Below, in pieces: positions 11,139 to 21,164 of a stretch of 64,000 bases of DNA. Positions within the stretch are counted from its first letter, which is position 1. The number at the start of each line of letters is the position of its first letter. Position numbers and translations under genes: made by a program. Source of the DNA: Orenia metallireducens (lineage in GTDB: Bacteria > Bacillota > Halanaerobiia > Halobacteroidales > Halobacteroidaceae). The stretch is taken from positions 678,552-742,551 of the forward strand of contig NZ_LWDV01000010.1 in assembly GCF_001693735.1 (NCBI RefSeq). Reading direction: 5' to 3'. The notes beneath the pieces are model-generated. The model saw only the letters and a list, made by a program, of their open reading frames with translations, was not told where the DNA came from and did not search any database.

Positions 11139-12653
11139 ATGTCTAAAGAAGGTGGATTATCAGTTTGGCATCTTACCATGTTGGCTCTTGGAACAGTAGT
11201 AGGAGGTTCTTTCTTTTTGGGATCAGCTATTGCTATTAGAACAGCTGGTCCTAGTATAATAATCTCATATCTTTTGGTAGGAGCACTAGTTTATATTATC
11301 TTGACAGCCCTTTCTGAGATGACTGTTGCAGAACAACTACCTGGCTCTTTTAGAACATATTCAAAAAGAATGTTTGGTTCCCTAGTAGGCTTTGTTGTAG
11401 GCTGGGTTTATTGGACTGGTTTAATTTTAGCTATGTCCAGTGAAGCTACAGCTGCATCATTATTAATCAGATCTTGGCTACCTACAATCTCTTTACCATT
11501 AACATCCATATTGATTATCATTGCAGTAACACTCCTAAATTTATTAGGGGCTAAAATATTAACAACATTAGAAAGCGGTTTAGCCTTAATCAAACTATCA
11601 GCTATAGTAGCATTTATATTAATAGGTCTAGCACTTATCTTCGGATTAACCCCAAATAGAACAGCTATCGGCATAGGAGCTTTAGCTACTGAACCCTTGC
11701 TTCCTGGTGGTCTATCAGGTCTTGCAGGTAGTATGTTAATAGTTATGTTCACCTATGCAGGATTTGAAATGATTGGGTTAGCCGCTTCTGAGGCAGAAGA
11801 TGCCCATTCTACTATTCCCCGTGCTATTAAATATACAGTATTAGGGCTTGTAGGGCTATATTCTTTCGCTATACTCGTACTTCTACCTTTAATTCCAACA
11901 GCAGTACTTACAGAAGACGTAGGCCCTTTTGTAGCTGCCTTAGATAGAGTAGGTATTAGTTGGGTTGCAAACATTATGAATATCATCTTAATCATAGCAA
12001 TTCTATCAACTATGCTTGCAGCTATGTTTGGTTTAGGGAGAATGGTGCGTTCCCTTGCTAAAGAAGGCTCTGCCCCTTCATGGTTAAAGGATAAAGGTGA
12101 TGTTCCTTTTCGCGGAATAATATTCTCTGGAATAGGGATGGTTGCAGGTATGGGATTAGCTTATATACTCCCAAGTGAAATCTATGTCTTTTTAGTAAGC
12201 TCAGGAGGTTTCTCTTTGCTCTTTACCTATGTTATCATTATGGCTACACATTATAAATTTCGAAAAAAACAGGGATGTCCACCAACAGGAAACTGCCAAC
12301 TTACAGGATATCCTTATACTTCTCTAGCTGCATTATTTTTCTTAGTAGCAATTATAAGCAGTATGCCTTTAATTTCTGGTCAAGCTTCAGGACTTATAGC
12401 AGGTTTAATACTTGTAGGCTTTTATACTTTGTCTTATATAGCTTTAAAAACCTACTCTTTAATAAAATCTAATGAAAATATATCTCTTATAAAAATTTTA
12501 GGAGTTAAAGATATTTATAAAGAAAAAGATAGAATTGGCAGCAAGAGATTAGTAAGGACTCTAAAACCTGCTACTAACTGGGAAGTTTCAGGAGAGTTAG
12601 TGGTGAATAAGTCTTATACTCAAAAAAATTCAATTAATAAAGATAAAATTTAA
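11139..12653 (+). CDS. APC-superfamily amino-acid permease
   Basis: The 504-residue protein has about twelve membrane segments. The first helix contains the APC signature GTVVGGSFFLGSA, and later segments include the conserved 'FTYAGFEMIGLAASEAED' loop. It resembles amino-acid:cation symporters of the AAT/GABA-permease type, so import of an amino acid is likely; the substrate cannot be read. AGGAGG lies seven bases before the chosen ATG. The long hydrophilic C-terminal tail (about 455-504) is cytoplasmic. It is the only intact plus-strand gene and is divergent from glnA, which could mean shared nitrogen control. Confidence 0.9.
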   Translation: MSKEGGLSVWHLTMLALGTVVGGSFFLGSAIAIRTAGPSIIISYLLVGALVYIILTALSEMTVAEQLPGSFRTYSKRMFGSLVGFVVGWVYWTGLILAMSSEATAASLLIRSWLPTISLPLTSILIIIAVTLLNLLGAKILTTLESGLALIKLSAIVAFILIGLALIFGLTPNRTAIGIGALATEPLLPGGLSGLAGSMLIVMFTYAGFEMIGLAASEAEDAHSTIPRAIKYTVLGLVGLYSFAILVLLPLIPTAVLTEDVGPFVAALDRVGISWVANIMNIILIIAILSTMLAAMFGLGRMVRSLAKEGSAPSWLKDKGDVPFRGIIFSGIGMVAGMGLAYILPSEIYVFLVSSGGFSLLFTYVIIMATHYKFRKKQGCPPTGNCQLTGYPYTSLAALFFLVAIISSMPLISGQASGLIAGLILVGFYTLSYIALKTYSLIKSNENISLIKILGVKDIYKEKDRIGSKRLVRTLKPATNWEVSGELVVNKSYTQKNSINKDKI

Positions 12654-12685
12654 GCAACCCTTTATATAATATAGCTCTTAAATTC

Positions 12686-12724
12686 AAAGAATAGCTCAGA
12701 TATATTTGAGCTATTCTTTTTTAT
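12686..12724 (+). terminator. Terminator after the permease
   Basis: Arms AAAGAATAGCTCA and TGAGCTATTCTTT followed by T residues on the plus strand, 33 bases after the stop. Confidence 0.9.
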
Positions 12725-12807
12725 TTTTACATTTCATTGAAATTAATCTTTTAAATAAAAGTTTTTTTATAAGGAGGATTATGAATCTGTCATTAATAAT
12801 TACTTAG

Positions 12808-13061
12808 ATGAATAGAACAGCAAGATAGATAAATTTAAATCAAGCACTCTGAAAGCATTAATAATTTCATTGGTATTTGTAATAGTTATATCTATCGTTA
12901 TCTCTGCTAAGTTTTCTCATTATTTAGCTAAATGTATTAAGAAAATATTAGATGGCTTAAACCAAATAGCTAAGGGTAATTTTAATCATAAGTTAAATAT
13001 TAATAGCAATGATGAATTAGAAGAGTTGAGTATAACCTTTAATGAAAGTAACAAAAATTAG
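12808..13061 (+). pseudogene. Remnant of a methyl-accepting chemotaxis protein (TM + HAMP)
   Basis: An open stretch from about 12816 encodes one membrane helix (LVFVIVISIVISAKF) followed by a HAMP domain with the 'L..I..GNF.HKL....NDELEEL...FN' pattern. The signalling domain that should follow is absent: the frame ends 63 codons after the TTG at 12870. Just upstream, ATGAATAGAACAGCAAGATAG (12808) looks like a decayed start interrupted by TAG. The piece is therefore read as the middle of a broken receptor or sensor rather than a gene. Confidence 0.7.
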
Positions 13062-13246
13062 ACATTTAATTAAATCGGAACAATTATTAGGGTTAGCTAA
13101 TGATTAGTTAGTAAACTGTTGTATTAGTGGAAAAATAATTATAGAGAAATATATTTATAGTTACTTAGTACCATATACACATAGGTAAAATTTTAATCTA
13201 TATATTTATAAACTTTAATCATCCAAAAAATCCAGAATTTAAAAGA
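13062..13246. other. Intergenic region between the HAMP remnant and fxsA
   Basis: AT-rich and without a recognisable frame or structure. Confidence 0.4.
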
Positions 13247-13248
13247 TT

Positions 13249-13278
13249 AAAAAACTGGGAGATCTCCCCCAGTTTTTT
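13249..13278 (-). terminator. Terminator overlapping the fxsA stop
   Basis: AAAAAACTGGG and CCCAGTTTTTT form the stem; the 5' arm begins at the fxsA stop codon on the minus strand and a T-run follows. Confidence 0.85.
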
Positions 13279-13768
13279 AATCATCAATCTCTTCATAATC
13301 TACATCTATTGAATCAGATAAATCTTCCCATTCATCCTCTGCTTGATATTTAACTTCAGAATAGTTACTCCTCTTATCCTGATAATTAAAAGAACTTTGT
13401 TTATGGCTTATATGAACTTTGAATTTATTCTTTACTATATCTCTGATTAAATTTCTAGTAAACGGTATAATCAACATAAAACCACTAATATCAGTCAATA
13501 GACCTGGAGTTAAGAGCATCACTCCCCCAATTAGGATTAAGAGCCCTTCAATTAAACTATCAGCAGGCAGCTTACCTCTATCCAAAGAATTTTTAATCTT
13601 ACTTATCACAATAAAACCTTGTTCACGGGCTAAGCTAACACCTATCACCCCAGTTAAAGCTACTAAAGCCAATGTAGCTAGTGGACCTATATACCCACCT
13701 AAGTTAATTAATATTGATAATTCAACCATGGGAACTATAGTAAATAATAATAGTAACCTTAAAAACAT
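13277..13768 (-). CDS. fxsA: FxsA family membrane protein
   Basis: A 163-residue membrane protein with three to four helices. It matches FxsA: 'PMVELSILINLGGYIG' near the N-terminus, then 'REQGF', then 'LLILIGGVMLLTPGLLTDISGFMLIIP'. FxsA was named because overproduction relieves F-plasmid exclusion of phage T7; its normal role is unknown. The C-terminal 45 residues are hydrophilic and acidic (DEWEDLSD...YEEIDD), a common tail in the family. AAGGTG six bases before the ATG supports the start. Confidence 0.92.
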   Translation of the reverse strand: MFLRLLLLFTIVPMVELSILINLGGYIGPLATLALVALTGVIGVSLAREQGFIVISKIKNSLDRGKLPADSLIEGLLILIGGVMLLTPGLLTDISGFMLIIPFTRNLIRDIVKNKFKVHISHKQSSFNYQDKRSNYSEVKYQAEDEWEDLSDSIDVDYEEIDD

Positions 13769-13842
13769 AATAGTCACCTTCTTAATTATAAGTTATTATC
13801 TACTATTATACCGTGATTAAATAAAATATACAAAATAATTAT

Positions 13843-13874
13843 AAAAAAGCAACTGTCTGCACAGTTGCTTTTTG
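13843..13874 (-). terminator. Terminator of the ptsH-ptsI operon
   Basis: Arms AAAAAAGCAACTGT and ACAGTTGCTTTTT, with CTGC loop, located 25 bases past ptsI. Confidence 0.92.
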
Positions 13875-13898
13875 AGGAGTAATTCTAAAATTGTATGT

Positions 13899-15605
13899 TT
13901 ATATATTACTTAAAAAAGCTTCAACTTCCTCAGCAGTTGAGAAAGTCAATGCTTTTTGAGCAATCTCTTTTGCTTCTTCTAAACTCATATTTCTGATTCC
14001 ATCTTTAACCTCTGGAATAGAAACAGCACTCATACTAAATTCATCTAAACCAATACCCAATAGATAAGGTGTTAACCTCTTATCTCCTGCCATCTCTCCA
14101 CACATTCCTGCCCAATTTCCTTCTGCATGAGCTGCTTCTACAACACGTTTGATTAAACGTAATAATGCAGGGTGGAATGGTTGATATAAGTGAGAGATAT
14201 TCTCATTCATTCTATCAGTAGCAGTTGTATATTGAATTAAATCATTAGTACCGATACTAAAGAAGTCTGTCTCTTTAGCTAATATATCAGCTATCATTGC
14301 TGCTGCTGGAATCTCAATCATCATTCCAACTTCAAGATTTTCATCAAAGTCGATATTTTCAGCCTTCAACTCTGCTTTAACCTCTTCTAAAATTTCATTA
14401 GCTGCTCTTAACTGCTCTAATGCAGAGATCATTGGATACATAATCTTCACTTGTCCATAAGCACTAGCTCTTAAGATAGCTCTTAATTGAGTCTTGAAGA
14501 TATCTATTCTATCTAAGCAGATTCTAATAGCTCTATAACCAAGGAATGGGTTCATCTCTTTTGGTAAATCCAAGTATGATAGTTCTTTATCACCACCGAT
14601 ATCCAAAGTTCTAATTACAACTGGACCATCCATCTTTTCAGCTACCTCTTTATAAGCAGCAAACTGCTCCTCTTCGGTAGGAAAAGAGTCTCTGTCCATA
14701 TATAAGAACTCACTACGGAATAACCCAATACCTTCAGCACCATTAACTAAAGCACCTTTAACATCTTTAGGAGTACCTATATTAGCCACTAATTCAACTC
14801 TATGCCCATCTTTAGTCTCTCCAGCTAAATCTTTAAGTTCAGCCAATCTAGCCTTTCTCTGCTCATACTCTTCAGCCTTGTTCTTATATGAAGCCAATTG
14901 ATCCTCGGTAGGATTGATGATAATATCACCATCTACCCCATCAACAATAATTTGGTCTCCATTTTCTACTATATCTAGAATCTCACTTACTCCAACTACA
15001 GCTGGCAACTCTAAAGAACGTGCCATAATTGCAGTATGAGAAGTTCTACCTCCAATTTTTGTAGCAAAACCTAAAACTTTATCTTTATTAACTTGAGCTG
15101 TATCAGAAGGAGTCAAGTCATCAGCAATCAATATTACCTCTTCATCCAATTGAGCTAAATTTACACTATCTATACCTAATAAATTCTTTAAGATTCTACT
15201 TCCTACATCACGAATATCACTTGCTCTTTCCTTCATATAATCATTATCCATATTCGCAAATAAAGTAGCAAATTGTTCTACAGTAGCATCTAAAGCTGCC
15301 TCTGCATTTATCTTTTCATTAGCAATCTTATTTTCAACAGCCGAAATCAATTCTGGATCTGCTAAAACCAATAGGTGAGCTTGGAAAATCTCAGCTTTAT
15401 CATTTCCCATCTCTCTTTCAACTTTATCTTTAATAGCTTGTAGTTGTTCCTTAGAACGTTCTAGAGCATCATGTAATCTTGCTTTTTCACCTTCTACATC
15501 TTCAACAGTCTTCTTCTGGTAATCAAGATTCTCTTCTTCTAAAATTAAAACCTTACCAATTGCTATACCTGGAGATGCTGCTGTCCCCACTAATTCTTTA
15601 CTCAT
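13899..15605 (-). CDS. ptsI: PTS enzyme I (phosphoenolpyruvate-protein phosphotransferase)
   Basis: Transfers phosphate from PEP to HPr, the first step of all PTS sugar import. The 568-residue protein has the N-terminal HPr-binding helical domain and the phosphohistidine loop [13 protein letters not shown] with active His190. The C-terminal PEP-binding TIM barrel contains [13 protein letters not shown] and 'GTNDLIQYT'. AAAGGAG lies nine bases before the ATG at 15605; a TTG three codons earlier is in frame but less likely. It follows ptsH by 17 bases and shares its promoter and terminator. Confidence 0.97.
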   Translation of the reverse strand: MSKELVGTAASPGIAIGKVLILEEENLDYQKKTVEDVEGEKARLHDALERSKEQLQAIKDKVEREMGNDKAEIFQAHLLVLADPELISAVENKIANEKINAEAALDATVEQFATLFANMDNDYMKERASDIRDVGSRILKNLLGIDSVNLAQLDEEVILIADDLTPSDTAQVNKDKVLGFATKIGGRTSHTAIMARSLELPAVVGVSEILDIVENGDQIIVDGVDGDIIINPTEDQLASYKNKAEEYEQRKARLAELKDLAGETKDGHRVELVANIGTPKDVKGALVNGAEGIGLFRSEFLYMDRDSFPTEEEQFAAYKEVAEKMDGPVVIRTLDIGGDKELSYLDLPKEMNPFLGYRAIRICLDRIDIFKTQLRAILRASAYGQVKIMYPMISALEQLRAANEILEEVKAELKAENIDFDENLEVGMMIEIPAAAMIADILAKETDFFSIGTNDLIQYTTATDRMNENISHLYQPFHPALLRLIKRVVEAAHAEGNWAGMCGEMAGDKRLTPYLLGIGLDEFSMSAVSIPEVKDGIRNMSLEEAKEIAQKALTFSTAEEVEAFLSNI

Positions 15606-15622
15606 TACTGCCAACTCCTTTC

Positions 15623-15886
15623 TTATTCTCCAAAACCACTTTCTAACAATTCAACCAATGCATCAACTGCTTCTTGAGCATTTTTCCCTTCTGCTTTGAC
15701 AGTAACTTCAGTACTTTTACTAACACCTAAACTCATAATTCCCATAATACTCTTAGCATTAACTCCATTTCCATCCTTTTCAATAGTAATCTCTGCATCA
15801 TACTTGTTAGCTAATTGAACAATCATAGATGCCGGACGTGCATGAATACCTGTCTCATTTTTAATTACAGCTTTTTTCTCTACCAT
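15623..15886 (-). CDS. ptsH: Phosphocarrier protein HPr
   Basis: The 87-residue phosphocarrier accepts phosphate from enzyme I on His15 (GIHARPA) and passes it to sugar-specific enzymes II. Ser46 in AKSIMGI is present, the residue phosphorylated by HPr kinase in Firmicutes carbon catabolite repression. It is therefore expected to be regulatory as well as catalytic. GGAGG precedes the start by about seven bases. It is the first gene of ptsH-ptsI, downstream of a sigma-54 promoter. Confidence 0.97.
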   Translation of the reverse strand: MVEKKAVIKNETGIHARPASMIVQLANKYDAEITIEKDGNGVNAKSIMGIMSLGVSKSTEVTVKAEGKNAQEAVDALVELLESGFGE

Positions 15887-15965
15887 TTCAATACCTCCAA
15901 ATAATTTATATTTTAAATTTAAAATTTTAACAAGATTATATATTTTTCGTACACTAATTATTTAA

Positions 15966-15981
15966 TGCAATTTTCATGCCA
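15966..15981 (-). promoter_or_regulatory. Sigma-54 (-24/-12) promoter of ptsHI
   Basis: On the minus strand the sequence reads TGGCATGAAAATTGCA, one base off the consensus TGGCACG-N4-TTGCW, with GG and GC exactly ten bases apart. It lies 80 bases upstream of the ptsH start and about 225 bases downstream of the sigma-54 activator gene. The gap 15982-16205 should hold activator sites; an AATAAAGCC-GAT-GGTTTATT inverted repeat (about 16100-16119) is either that or a weak terminator for the activator gene. Confidence 0.8.
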
Positions 15982-16205
15982 ATATGTCTAATATAAATCT
16001 ATCACATTTAAAAAAAGATGTAATAGGAATCATATTTGAGAATTAATTAGATTAAGGTATATATTTATAAACAATAAAGAAATATGGTATTAAACACTTA
16101 AATAAAGCCGATGGTTTATTTTTAAATTCAACTATATAGTTTTCCTAAATTTAATAAAAGATATTCTTTGATACTTATTACCAAGCTGTTATTCTTTTTT
16201 ACCAA

Positions 16206-18236
16206 CTACTCTTTGACCAAACCGTACTTTCTAGCTTTAGCAGCTACCGTTTTATGGGTAACCCCTAAAACCTTACCAGTAGCATTAAAACTTTTATATT
16301 TTTCTAAAGCTCTCTTAATAATTTCTCGTTCATACTCTTCTATACTAGCTATCTCTCCATCAGCAGTAAGATTGATTAAAGATCTCTGATTCTGATAATT
16401 ATTCCTTATATAATCAGGTAAATCATCAATACTAATCTCTTGACTATCAGTAAAATTAATTCCCCTTTCAACAATATTTTGTAACTCCCTAACATTACCA
16501 GGCCAGGAATAGTTAGTTAATATCTCTAAAGCATCTTGGGAAATAGTATCAACCTTCTTATTTAGCCTTTCAGATAGTTTATCCAAAAAATGATTAACAA
16601 GTAAAGGAATGTCATCTTTTCTCTCTCTTAATGGTGGTAAGATAATAGGTATAACATTTAAACGATAATATAAATCTTCTCTAAAATTATTTTCTTCAAT
16701 CATCTCTTCTAGATTCCTATTGGTAGCTGTAATCACTCTTATATTAACAGAAATCCGTTCTATTCCTCCAACCCTTTCAAATTCTCTCTCCTGTAACACT
16801 CTTAATAATTTAACCTGTAACTCAACAGACAATTCACCAATTTCATCTAAAAAGATAGTACCTCCATCTGCAAGTTCAAATTTACCAATCTTTCTATTAA
16901 TAGCCCCAGTAAAGGCTCCCTTTTCATGTCCAAAAAGTTCACTCTCTATCAAATTAGAAGGAATAGCTGCACAATTTACTCTAATAAAAGGTTTATTCTT
17001 TCTGTTACTAGCATAGTGAATTGCTTCAGCAACCAACTCTTTTCCAGTACCACTCTCTCCTCTAATTAAAACCGTAGATGTTGTTTCAGCAGCTTTAGAT
17101 GCTCTGACTAAAGAGTCCTTTAAAACCCCACTTCTTCCAATAATTCTTTCAAAAGAAGAGTCTAACTCCTTTTCTCTCTTTAACTCTTGTTCTAAATACT
17201 CAGCTTTAGCCGATAATTCCTTTAAACGATCAGCTAACTTCTCTATCTCTATCTTCTTCTTAGCTACTAAGACAGCTCCTTCTATCTCTCCATCTACTTG
17301 TATTGGATAAACATTGAAAATAATAACTAAATCATTATCCTTTTCTGTTACAACACCTGTTATACTTTCACCAGTCTCCAACACCTGCTGATAGGTCTTA
17401 TCCTGATTGATCTCTTCTAGCTTACGTCCAACTACAGTCTCTATATCTATATTTAACATCTTGGCATAAGTTGGATTTAGATATTCGATACCACCCTTTT
17501 TATCAACAACACAGATTCCATCCTGTACCGATTCTAAAATTAAGTGTAACCGCTCTTTTAGTGCTCTTACCTCTTTTAACTCTCCTGATAATCTTTCTAG
17601 AGTAGAGATATCTTGAAAGACAGCAATCGCTCCTATAATTCGACCATTAGAGAATATTGGATTCCTATTGGTAACAATAGTCGCATCATTAATTTCTTGC
17701 CTCTTGCCTAACTCAGCTTGACCAGATTTAATTATCTCCTTAAGTTTAGAGTTGGCAATAACAGAATTTATATCCTCACCAATTACTCTATTGGCAGATA
17801 AGCCTGTAATTTTTTCAGCAGCAGGATTGAAACTGGTGATTACACCTTCCTGATCAACCACGATTACACCATTAGCAATATTATTAAAGACCTTATCCAT
17901 TGTTAAGGTAGTCTCTTGAAGAACCTGATCGATTTCATCCCTTGTCTGTTTATCTTCTAGATCAAATTTACCCTTTAAAAATTTTGCAAATTCATGTAGC
18001 GACTTATCAGCATTATCACCTTTGCTGACTATCACCATCTTATCCCCATATTTTATATTACTAGAAATAACTGAAATCAAGCTCGTTGCTGGAAGAAGGT
18101 CATTCTCATTCCTACCTATAAATAATTTATCTTTGTATTTATTCTGAAGTTGAATAGATTCACGGACTATTAAAGCTGCCACTCTAGCATGTAATCCCTT
18201 TTCATGTTCAAAAATTAATATTTCCTTTCTTACCAT
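16206..18236 (-). CDS. Sigma-54 activator with N-terminal HPr domain and PAS domains
   Basis: A 676-residue regulator with an unusual layout. Residues 1-90 form an HPr-like domain keeping the phospho-histidine motif GLHARVA (His16), but the Ser46-type SIMG loop is replaced. Two PAS domains follow (about 110-215 and 225-330). The AAA+ sigma-54 domain (about 365-600) has Walker A GESGTGKE, the sigma-54 contact loop GAFTGA and Walker [13 protein letters not shown] Fis/TyrR-type HTH closes the protein ([23 protein letters not shown] area). It sits immediately upstream of ptsHI and its sigma-54 promoter, so it probably activates that operon in response to HPr-domain phosphorylation. The regulatory link is inference. 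Confidence 0.92.
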   Translation of the reverse strand: MVRKEILIFEHEKGLHARVAALIVRESIQLQNKYKDKLFIGRNENDLLPATSLISVISSNIKYGDKMVIVSKGDNADKSLHEFAKFLKGKFDLEDKQTRDEIDQVLQETTLTMDKVFNNIANGVIVVDQEGVITSFNPAAEKITGLSANRVIGEDINSVIANSKLKEIIKSGQAELGKRQEINDATIVTNRNPIFSNGRIIGAIAVFQDISTLERLSGELKEVRALKERLHLILESVQDGICVVDKKGGIEYLNPTYAKMLNIDIETVVGRKLEEINQDKTYQQVLETGESITGVVTEKDNDLVIIFNVYPIQVDGEIEGAVLVAKKKIEIEKLADRLKELSAKAEYLEQELKREKELDSSFERIIGRSGVLKDSLVRASKAAETTSTVLIRGESGTGKELVAEAIHYASNRKNKPFIRVNCAAIPSNLIESELFGHEKGAFTGAINRKIGKFELADGGTIFLDEIGELSVELQVKLLRVLQEREFERVGGIERISVNIRVITATNRNLEEMIEENNFREDLYYRLNVIPIILPPLRERKDDIPLLVNHFLDKLSERLNKKVDTISQDALEILTNYSWPGNVRELQNIVERGINFTDSQEISIDDLPDYIRNNYQNQRSLINLTADGEIASIEEYEREIIKRALEKYKSFNATGKVLGVTHKTVAAKARKYGLVKE

Positions 18237-18269
18237 TTAATTTTCCTCCATATACAAAGTATTATACAA

Positions 18270-19043
18270 TCAGCCTTTAATTCTTATGCCTCCAATATTT
18301 TTGGAAATCTCTATAGCCTTACTTGTTACTAAGGGAATTAGTTTATTATATAAAAATTTATCAGTAATTCTAATATTAGGACCAGAAACACTAATAGCAG
18401 CAATCACCTCCCCATCACCATTTTTAATAGGAGCTGCTACACATCTAACCCCTTCTTCCATCTCCTCAAAATCAATAGCATATCCTTGTGATTTAATCTG
18501 TTTGAGGTTATCCTTCAATTCTTCAATATCGGTAATAGTTTCTGAAGTGAATTTAGTCAATTCCATCCGTTTTAATACTTTATCTAACTCCTTTTTATCT
18601 AAATAGGCCAACAATACCTTTCCTGCACCTAAAGAATGAGCAGGTCCTTTACTCCCAATATTAGCAAACATTCTGACCAAGTTAGTTGATTCAACTTGAT
18701 CAATATAAACAACCTCTCCTTGGTCTAAAATAACTAGATTGGCAGTTTCATTACATGCATCTACAATCTCCCTTAAATAAGGGCGAACTATAGCTTTTAA
18801 ATCTAAAGAGTCCTCTAAAATACTAACTATCTCAAAGATACGAACACCTAACTTATATCTGCCAGTCTCCTCTTTTTCAACAAAGCCTCTATATATTAAT
18901 GTATTTAATAACCTATGTACAGTACTAATATTTAGGTCCACCTCTTCACTAATTTCACTTAAATTCATTGATTGGTTCTGTTCGACCAATAATTCTAAAA
19001 TTCTCAATGCCCTATCAACGGATTGAACTAATGTCTTTCCCAT
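18270..19043 (-). CDS. IclR-family transcriptional regulator
   Basis: The 257-residue protein has an N-terminal winged helix-turn-helix (about 8-70, 'SVDRALRILELLVE...ISTVHRLLNTLIYRGFV') and a C-terminal GAF-like effector domain ending in 'AISVSGPNIRI'. It resembles KdgR/YiaJ-type regulators that sense sugar acids or aromatics; the ligand cannot be deduced. The frame extends 29 codons upstream, but GGAGG before ATG 19043 fixes the start. It ends 33 bases before the HPr-sigma-54 activator starts, so the two may be co-transcribed. ATAATATGAAAA is repeated twice in its leader (about 19062-19104), a possible self-binding site. Confidence 0.92.
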   Translation of the reverse strand: MGKTLVQSVDRALRILELLVEQNQSMNLSEISEEVDLNISTVHRLLNTLIYRGFVEKEETGRYKLGVRIFEIVSILEDSLDLKAIVRPYLREIVDACNETANLVILDQGEVVYIDQVESTNLVRMFANIGSKGPAHSLGAGKVLLAYLDKKELDKVLKRMELTKFTSETITDIEELKDNLKQIKSQGYAIDFEEMEEGVRCVAAPIKNGDGEVIAAISVSGPNIRITDKFLYNKLIPLVTSKAIEISKNIGGIRIKG

Positions 19044-19109
19044 CTCCCAACCTCCATTTTTATAATATGAAAATATTATAACATATTTATCATAATATGA
19101 AAAGAAAAT

Positions 19110-19134
19110 AGGAGTGAACATCTCGTTCACTCCT
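19110..19134 (-). terminator. Hairpin between nadE and the IclR gene
   Basis: Arms AGGAGTGAAC and GTTCACTCCT with a five-base loop, followed on the minus strand by TATTTTCTTTT. Reads as the nadE terminator. Confidence 0.75.
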
Positions 19135-19158
19135 AGAAAATTACTATATAATATTGAT

Positions 19159-19890
19159 TTAAAATGAAGGAATAGGTATACTTTTTAACTTATGGGCATT
19201 CTTAGCAGCTAAATCATCAACAACTTCTTTAACCCTAGGCTCTGCTTCTCCTGTTAAGATATACTTATCTAGTTCTTCATAGGTAATACCCATCTCAGAC
19301 TCATCAGTCTGTCCACCCCATAATCCAGCCGATGGGGCTTTAGTAATAATTCTCTCTGGAACTCCTAAAAGTTTAGCAACCTCTCGAACCTCTAATTTAA
19401 CCAAATTACCCAAAGGTGCAATATCAATACCACCATCACCAAATTTAGTGAAGTAGCCAACCTTCAACTCACTTCTGTTATCAGTACCTACAACTAAACT
19501 ATTATTGATACTAGCATGATAATAAAGAGTAGTCATTCTCAGCCTAGGTTTGATATTAGCAACAGCCATACTCTTCTCTACATCAGCCTTACCTTCAATT
19601 GATTCTAATAGTTGGTCAAAAGTAGAACTTAAATCAACTACTTTATAAGAAATATCAAATTCTTCAGCTACTGCCTGAGCGTCCAAAGCATCTTGTGGAT
19701 CACTATAACAAGGCATAATCACCCCTAAAGTATTATCTGGAAAAGCCTTCTTACATAAAGTAGCCGTTACTGCTGAGTCAATTCCTCCACTTAAACCAAT
19801 TACCGCTCCATTACACCCTGCCTCTGTTACCTTATCTCTAATCCATTCTACCAATTGCTCAATTATTTGATTATAATCTTTTTCTAACAT
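19159..19890 (-). CDS. nadE: NH3-dependent NAD+ synthetase
   Basis: Amidates nicotinic acid adenine dinucleotide to NAD+ using ammonia and ATP. The 243-residue protein has the PP-loop SGGIDSAV (34-41) near the N-terminus and the 'GTDNRSELKVGYFTKFGDG' region that closes the active site. There is no nitrilase (glutaminase) domain, so free ammonia is the nitrogen donor. It has a good promoter and a terminator-like hairpin. The downstream IclR gene has its own leader. Confidence 0.96.
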   Translation of the reverse strand: MLEKDYNQIIEQLVEWIRDKVTEAGCNGAVIGLSGGIDSAVTATLCKKAFPDNTLGVIMPCYSDPQDALDAQAVAEEFDISYKVVDLSSTFDQLLESIEGKADVEKSMAVANIKPRLRMTTLYYHASINNSLVVGTDNRSELKVGYFTKFGDGGIDIAPLGNLVKLEVREVAKLLGVPERIITKAPSAGLWGGQTDESEMGITYEELDKYILTGEAEPRVKEVVDDLAAKNAHKLKSIPIPSF

Positions 19891-19948
19891 TTTCTCTCCT
19901 CCAAACCAGTAATAACTATAATATTCTAACCGAAGTCTTATTTAATTA

Positions 19949-19976
19949 ATTATAACACAGATAGAATAATTTGCAA
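19949..19976 (-). promoter_or_regulatory. Sigma-70 promoter of nadE
   Basis: TTGCAA (19971-19976) and TATAAT (19949-19954) are spaced 16 bases apart, about 60 bases upstream of the nadE start. Confidence 0.75.
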
Positions 19977-20054
19977 AAGGTAAACTACAAAATCATGAGT
20001 GATGATTAGCTAATCACCACTCATAAACTCTTGTTATTTACTCTTTATTTCCTG

Positions 20055-20513
20055 CTAGATAAATGGACTGCTAACCCAATCGATAAATAATAATGTAGGA
20101 AGAACCTCTTCATCATCTAGATCATAAGAAAAATCAAAGGAATTATGTAACTTGATCTCAATCACCTTATCTTCATTATATAAAAAATTAATCTCTTCTT
20201 CTTTTTTAAAGACCCGAAAATCATCTTTATTTATCTCCAAGGCTAACTCCTGATCATTTTCAGCACCTGGAACATAAAGTTTATACTCTACCATCACCAA
20301 CATCAATTTATCCTCTAAATTTACTGCTCGTAAAAAAGGTATAGGTTTAGAAATCCCATGAGGATAATCAGCATTACGGATTTGGGGAACAACACAATCT
20401 AATAAGACTCCATATCCTTTATCAGAAATTAAATTATTAAATAGATTAGTAACTTCTTCATAATCAATCTCTTTACCATAATTGTTATCTTTACTGGTAT
20501 AAAACTTACTCAT
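20055..20513 (-). CDS. Conserved-looking hypothetical protein
   Basis: A 152-residue soluble protein, acidic, with no signal peptide or membrane helix. It alternates strands and helices, with 'MLVMVEYKLYVPGAENDQEL' in the middle and a C-terminal 'LPTLLFIDWVSSPFI'. No family was recognised. AGGAGG precedes the start codon. It lies between the ECF S-component gene and nadE with gaps on both sides, so it is probably monocistronic. Confidence 0.65.
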   Translation of the reverse strand: MSKFYTSKDNNYGKEIDYEEVTNLFNNLISDKGYGVLLDCVVPQIRNADYPHGISKPIPFLRAVNLEDKLMLVMVEYKLYVPGAENDQELALEINKDDFRVFKKEEEINFLYNEDKVIEIKLHNSFDFSYDLDDEEVLPTLLFIDWVSSPFI

Positions 20514-20581
20514 TCTCCTACCTCCTTTTTATTAGAATACCATAAAACAATTATTTTGATTAATAATTTTACACTTTAAAA

Positions 20582-20612
20582 GAAAAAAGAGAAGGAATCA
20601 TCTTCCTTCTCT
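20582..20612 (-). terminator. Terminator after the ECF S-component gene
   Basis: Arms AGAGAAGGA and TCCTTCTCT followed by a T-rich tract (TTTTTTCTTTT) on the minus strand. Confidence 0.88.
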
Positions 20613-20645
20613 TAATATTAACTATTAAATTATTATTCAATAAAA

Positions 20646-21164
20646 CTAAGCTGCTAAACGGGATCTTTGCAATCCCTTAGCAATAGCCACAGTAATTAGT
20701 ACAGCAATTATAACTTCTGGAATTCCATGACTAACAGCAATAGTAACAGCCGTTTCCCAGTTAGGTAAGTAACCTCTAATTACTCCCAAGGATAACACAC
20801 CAACGGTATTGGTTATAGTACCTACTATAGCCGCTATACCTGTTGCCATTAAATTATTTTTAATAGCCATATATGCATATGCAGCAAATATACCAATCAA
20901 GACCCTTGGGAGAATAGCTATTATTGGATCTGAAAATAAGGCAGCACCACCACGCAAAAAACTGAACAAGCCAAATATCAAACCAACAGCACCTCCAACT
21001 AAAGGTCCCTCTATAATCGCCCCAATAATCACTGGGATATGCATTATAGTTGCTGAACCTGCTGGAGTAGGAACTGGGATAAATCCTAGTGGTGTTGAGC
21101 CTAGTAATAATGATATCGCTCCTAGTATTCCAGTTATCGTTAATTGTCTTACTGTAAATTTCAT
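20646..21164 (-). CDS. ECF transporter S component, probably for pantothenate
   Basis: A 172-residue protein with six hydrophobic segments. It matches the ECF-transporter substrate-binding (S) family: 'TITGILGAISLLLG' at the start, then long loop 'GFIPVPTPAGSATIMHIPVIIGAIIEGP', then 'GLIFGLFSFLRGG'. S components capture a vitamin and pair with a shared energizing module (EcfT/EcfA), which is not in this window. The gene follows panB-panC-panD, so a pantothenate or precursor substrate (PanT-like) is the best guess; this rests on context only. A terminator separates it from panD, so it has its own promoter. Confidence 0.85.
   Translation of the reverse strand: MKFTVRQLTITGILGAISLLLGSTPLGFIPVPTPAGSATIMHIPVIIGAIIEGPLVGGAVGLIFGLFSFLRGGAALFSDPIIAILPRVLIGIFAAYAYMAIKNNLMATGIAAIVGTITNTVGVLSLGVIRGYLPNWETAVTIAVSHGIPEVIIAVLITVAIAKGLQRSRLAA

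Noticed and set aside
11408-11995. Two minus-strand frames inside the permease
   Set aside because: Shadows of the permease; no ribosome sites and odd composition.
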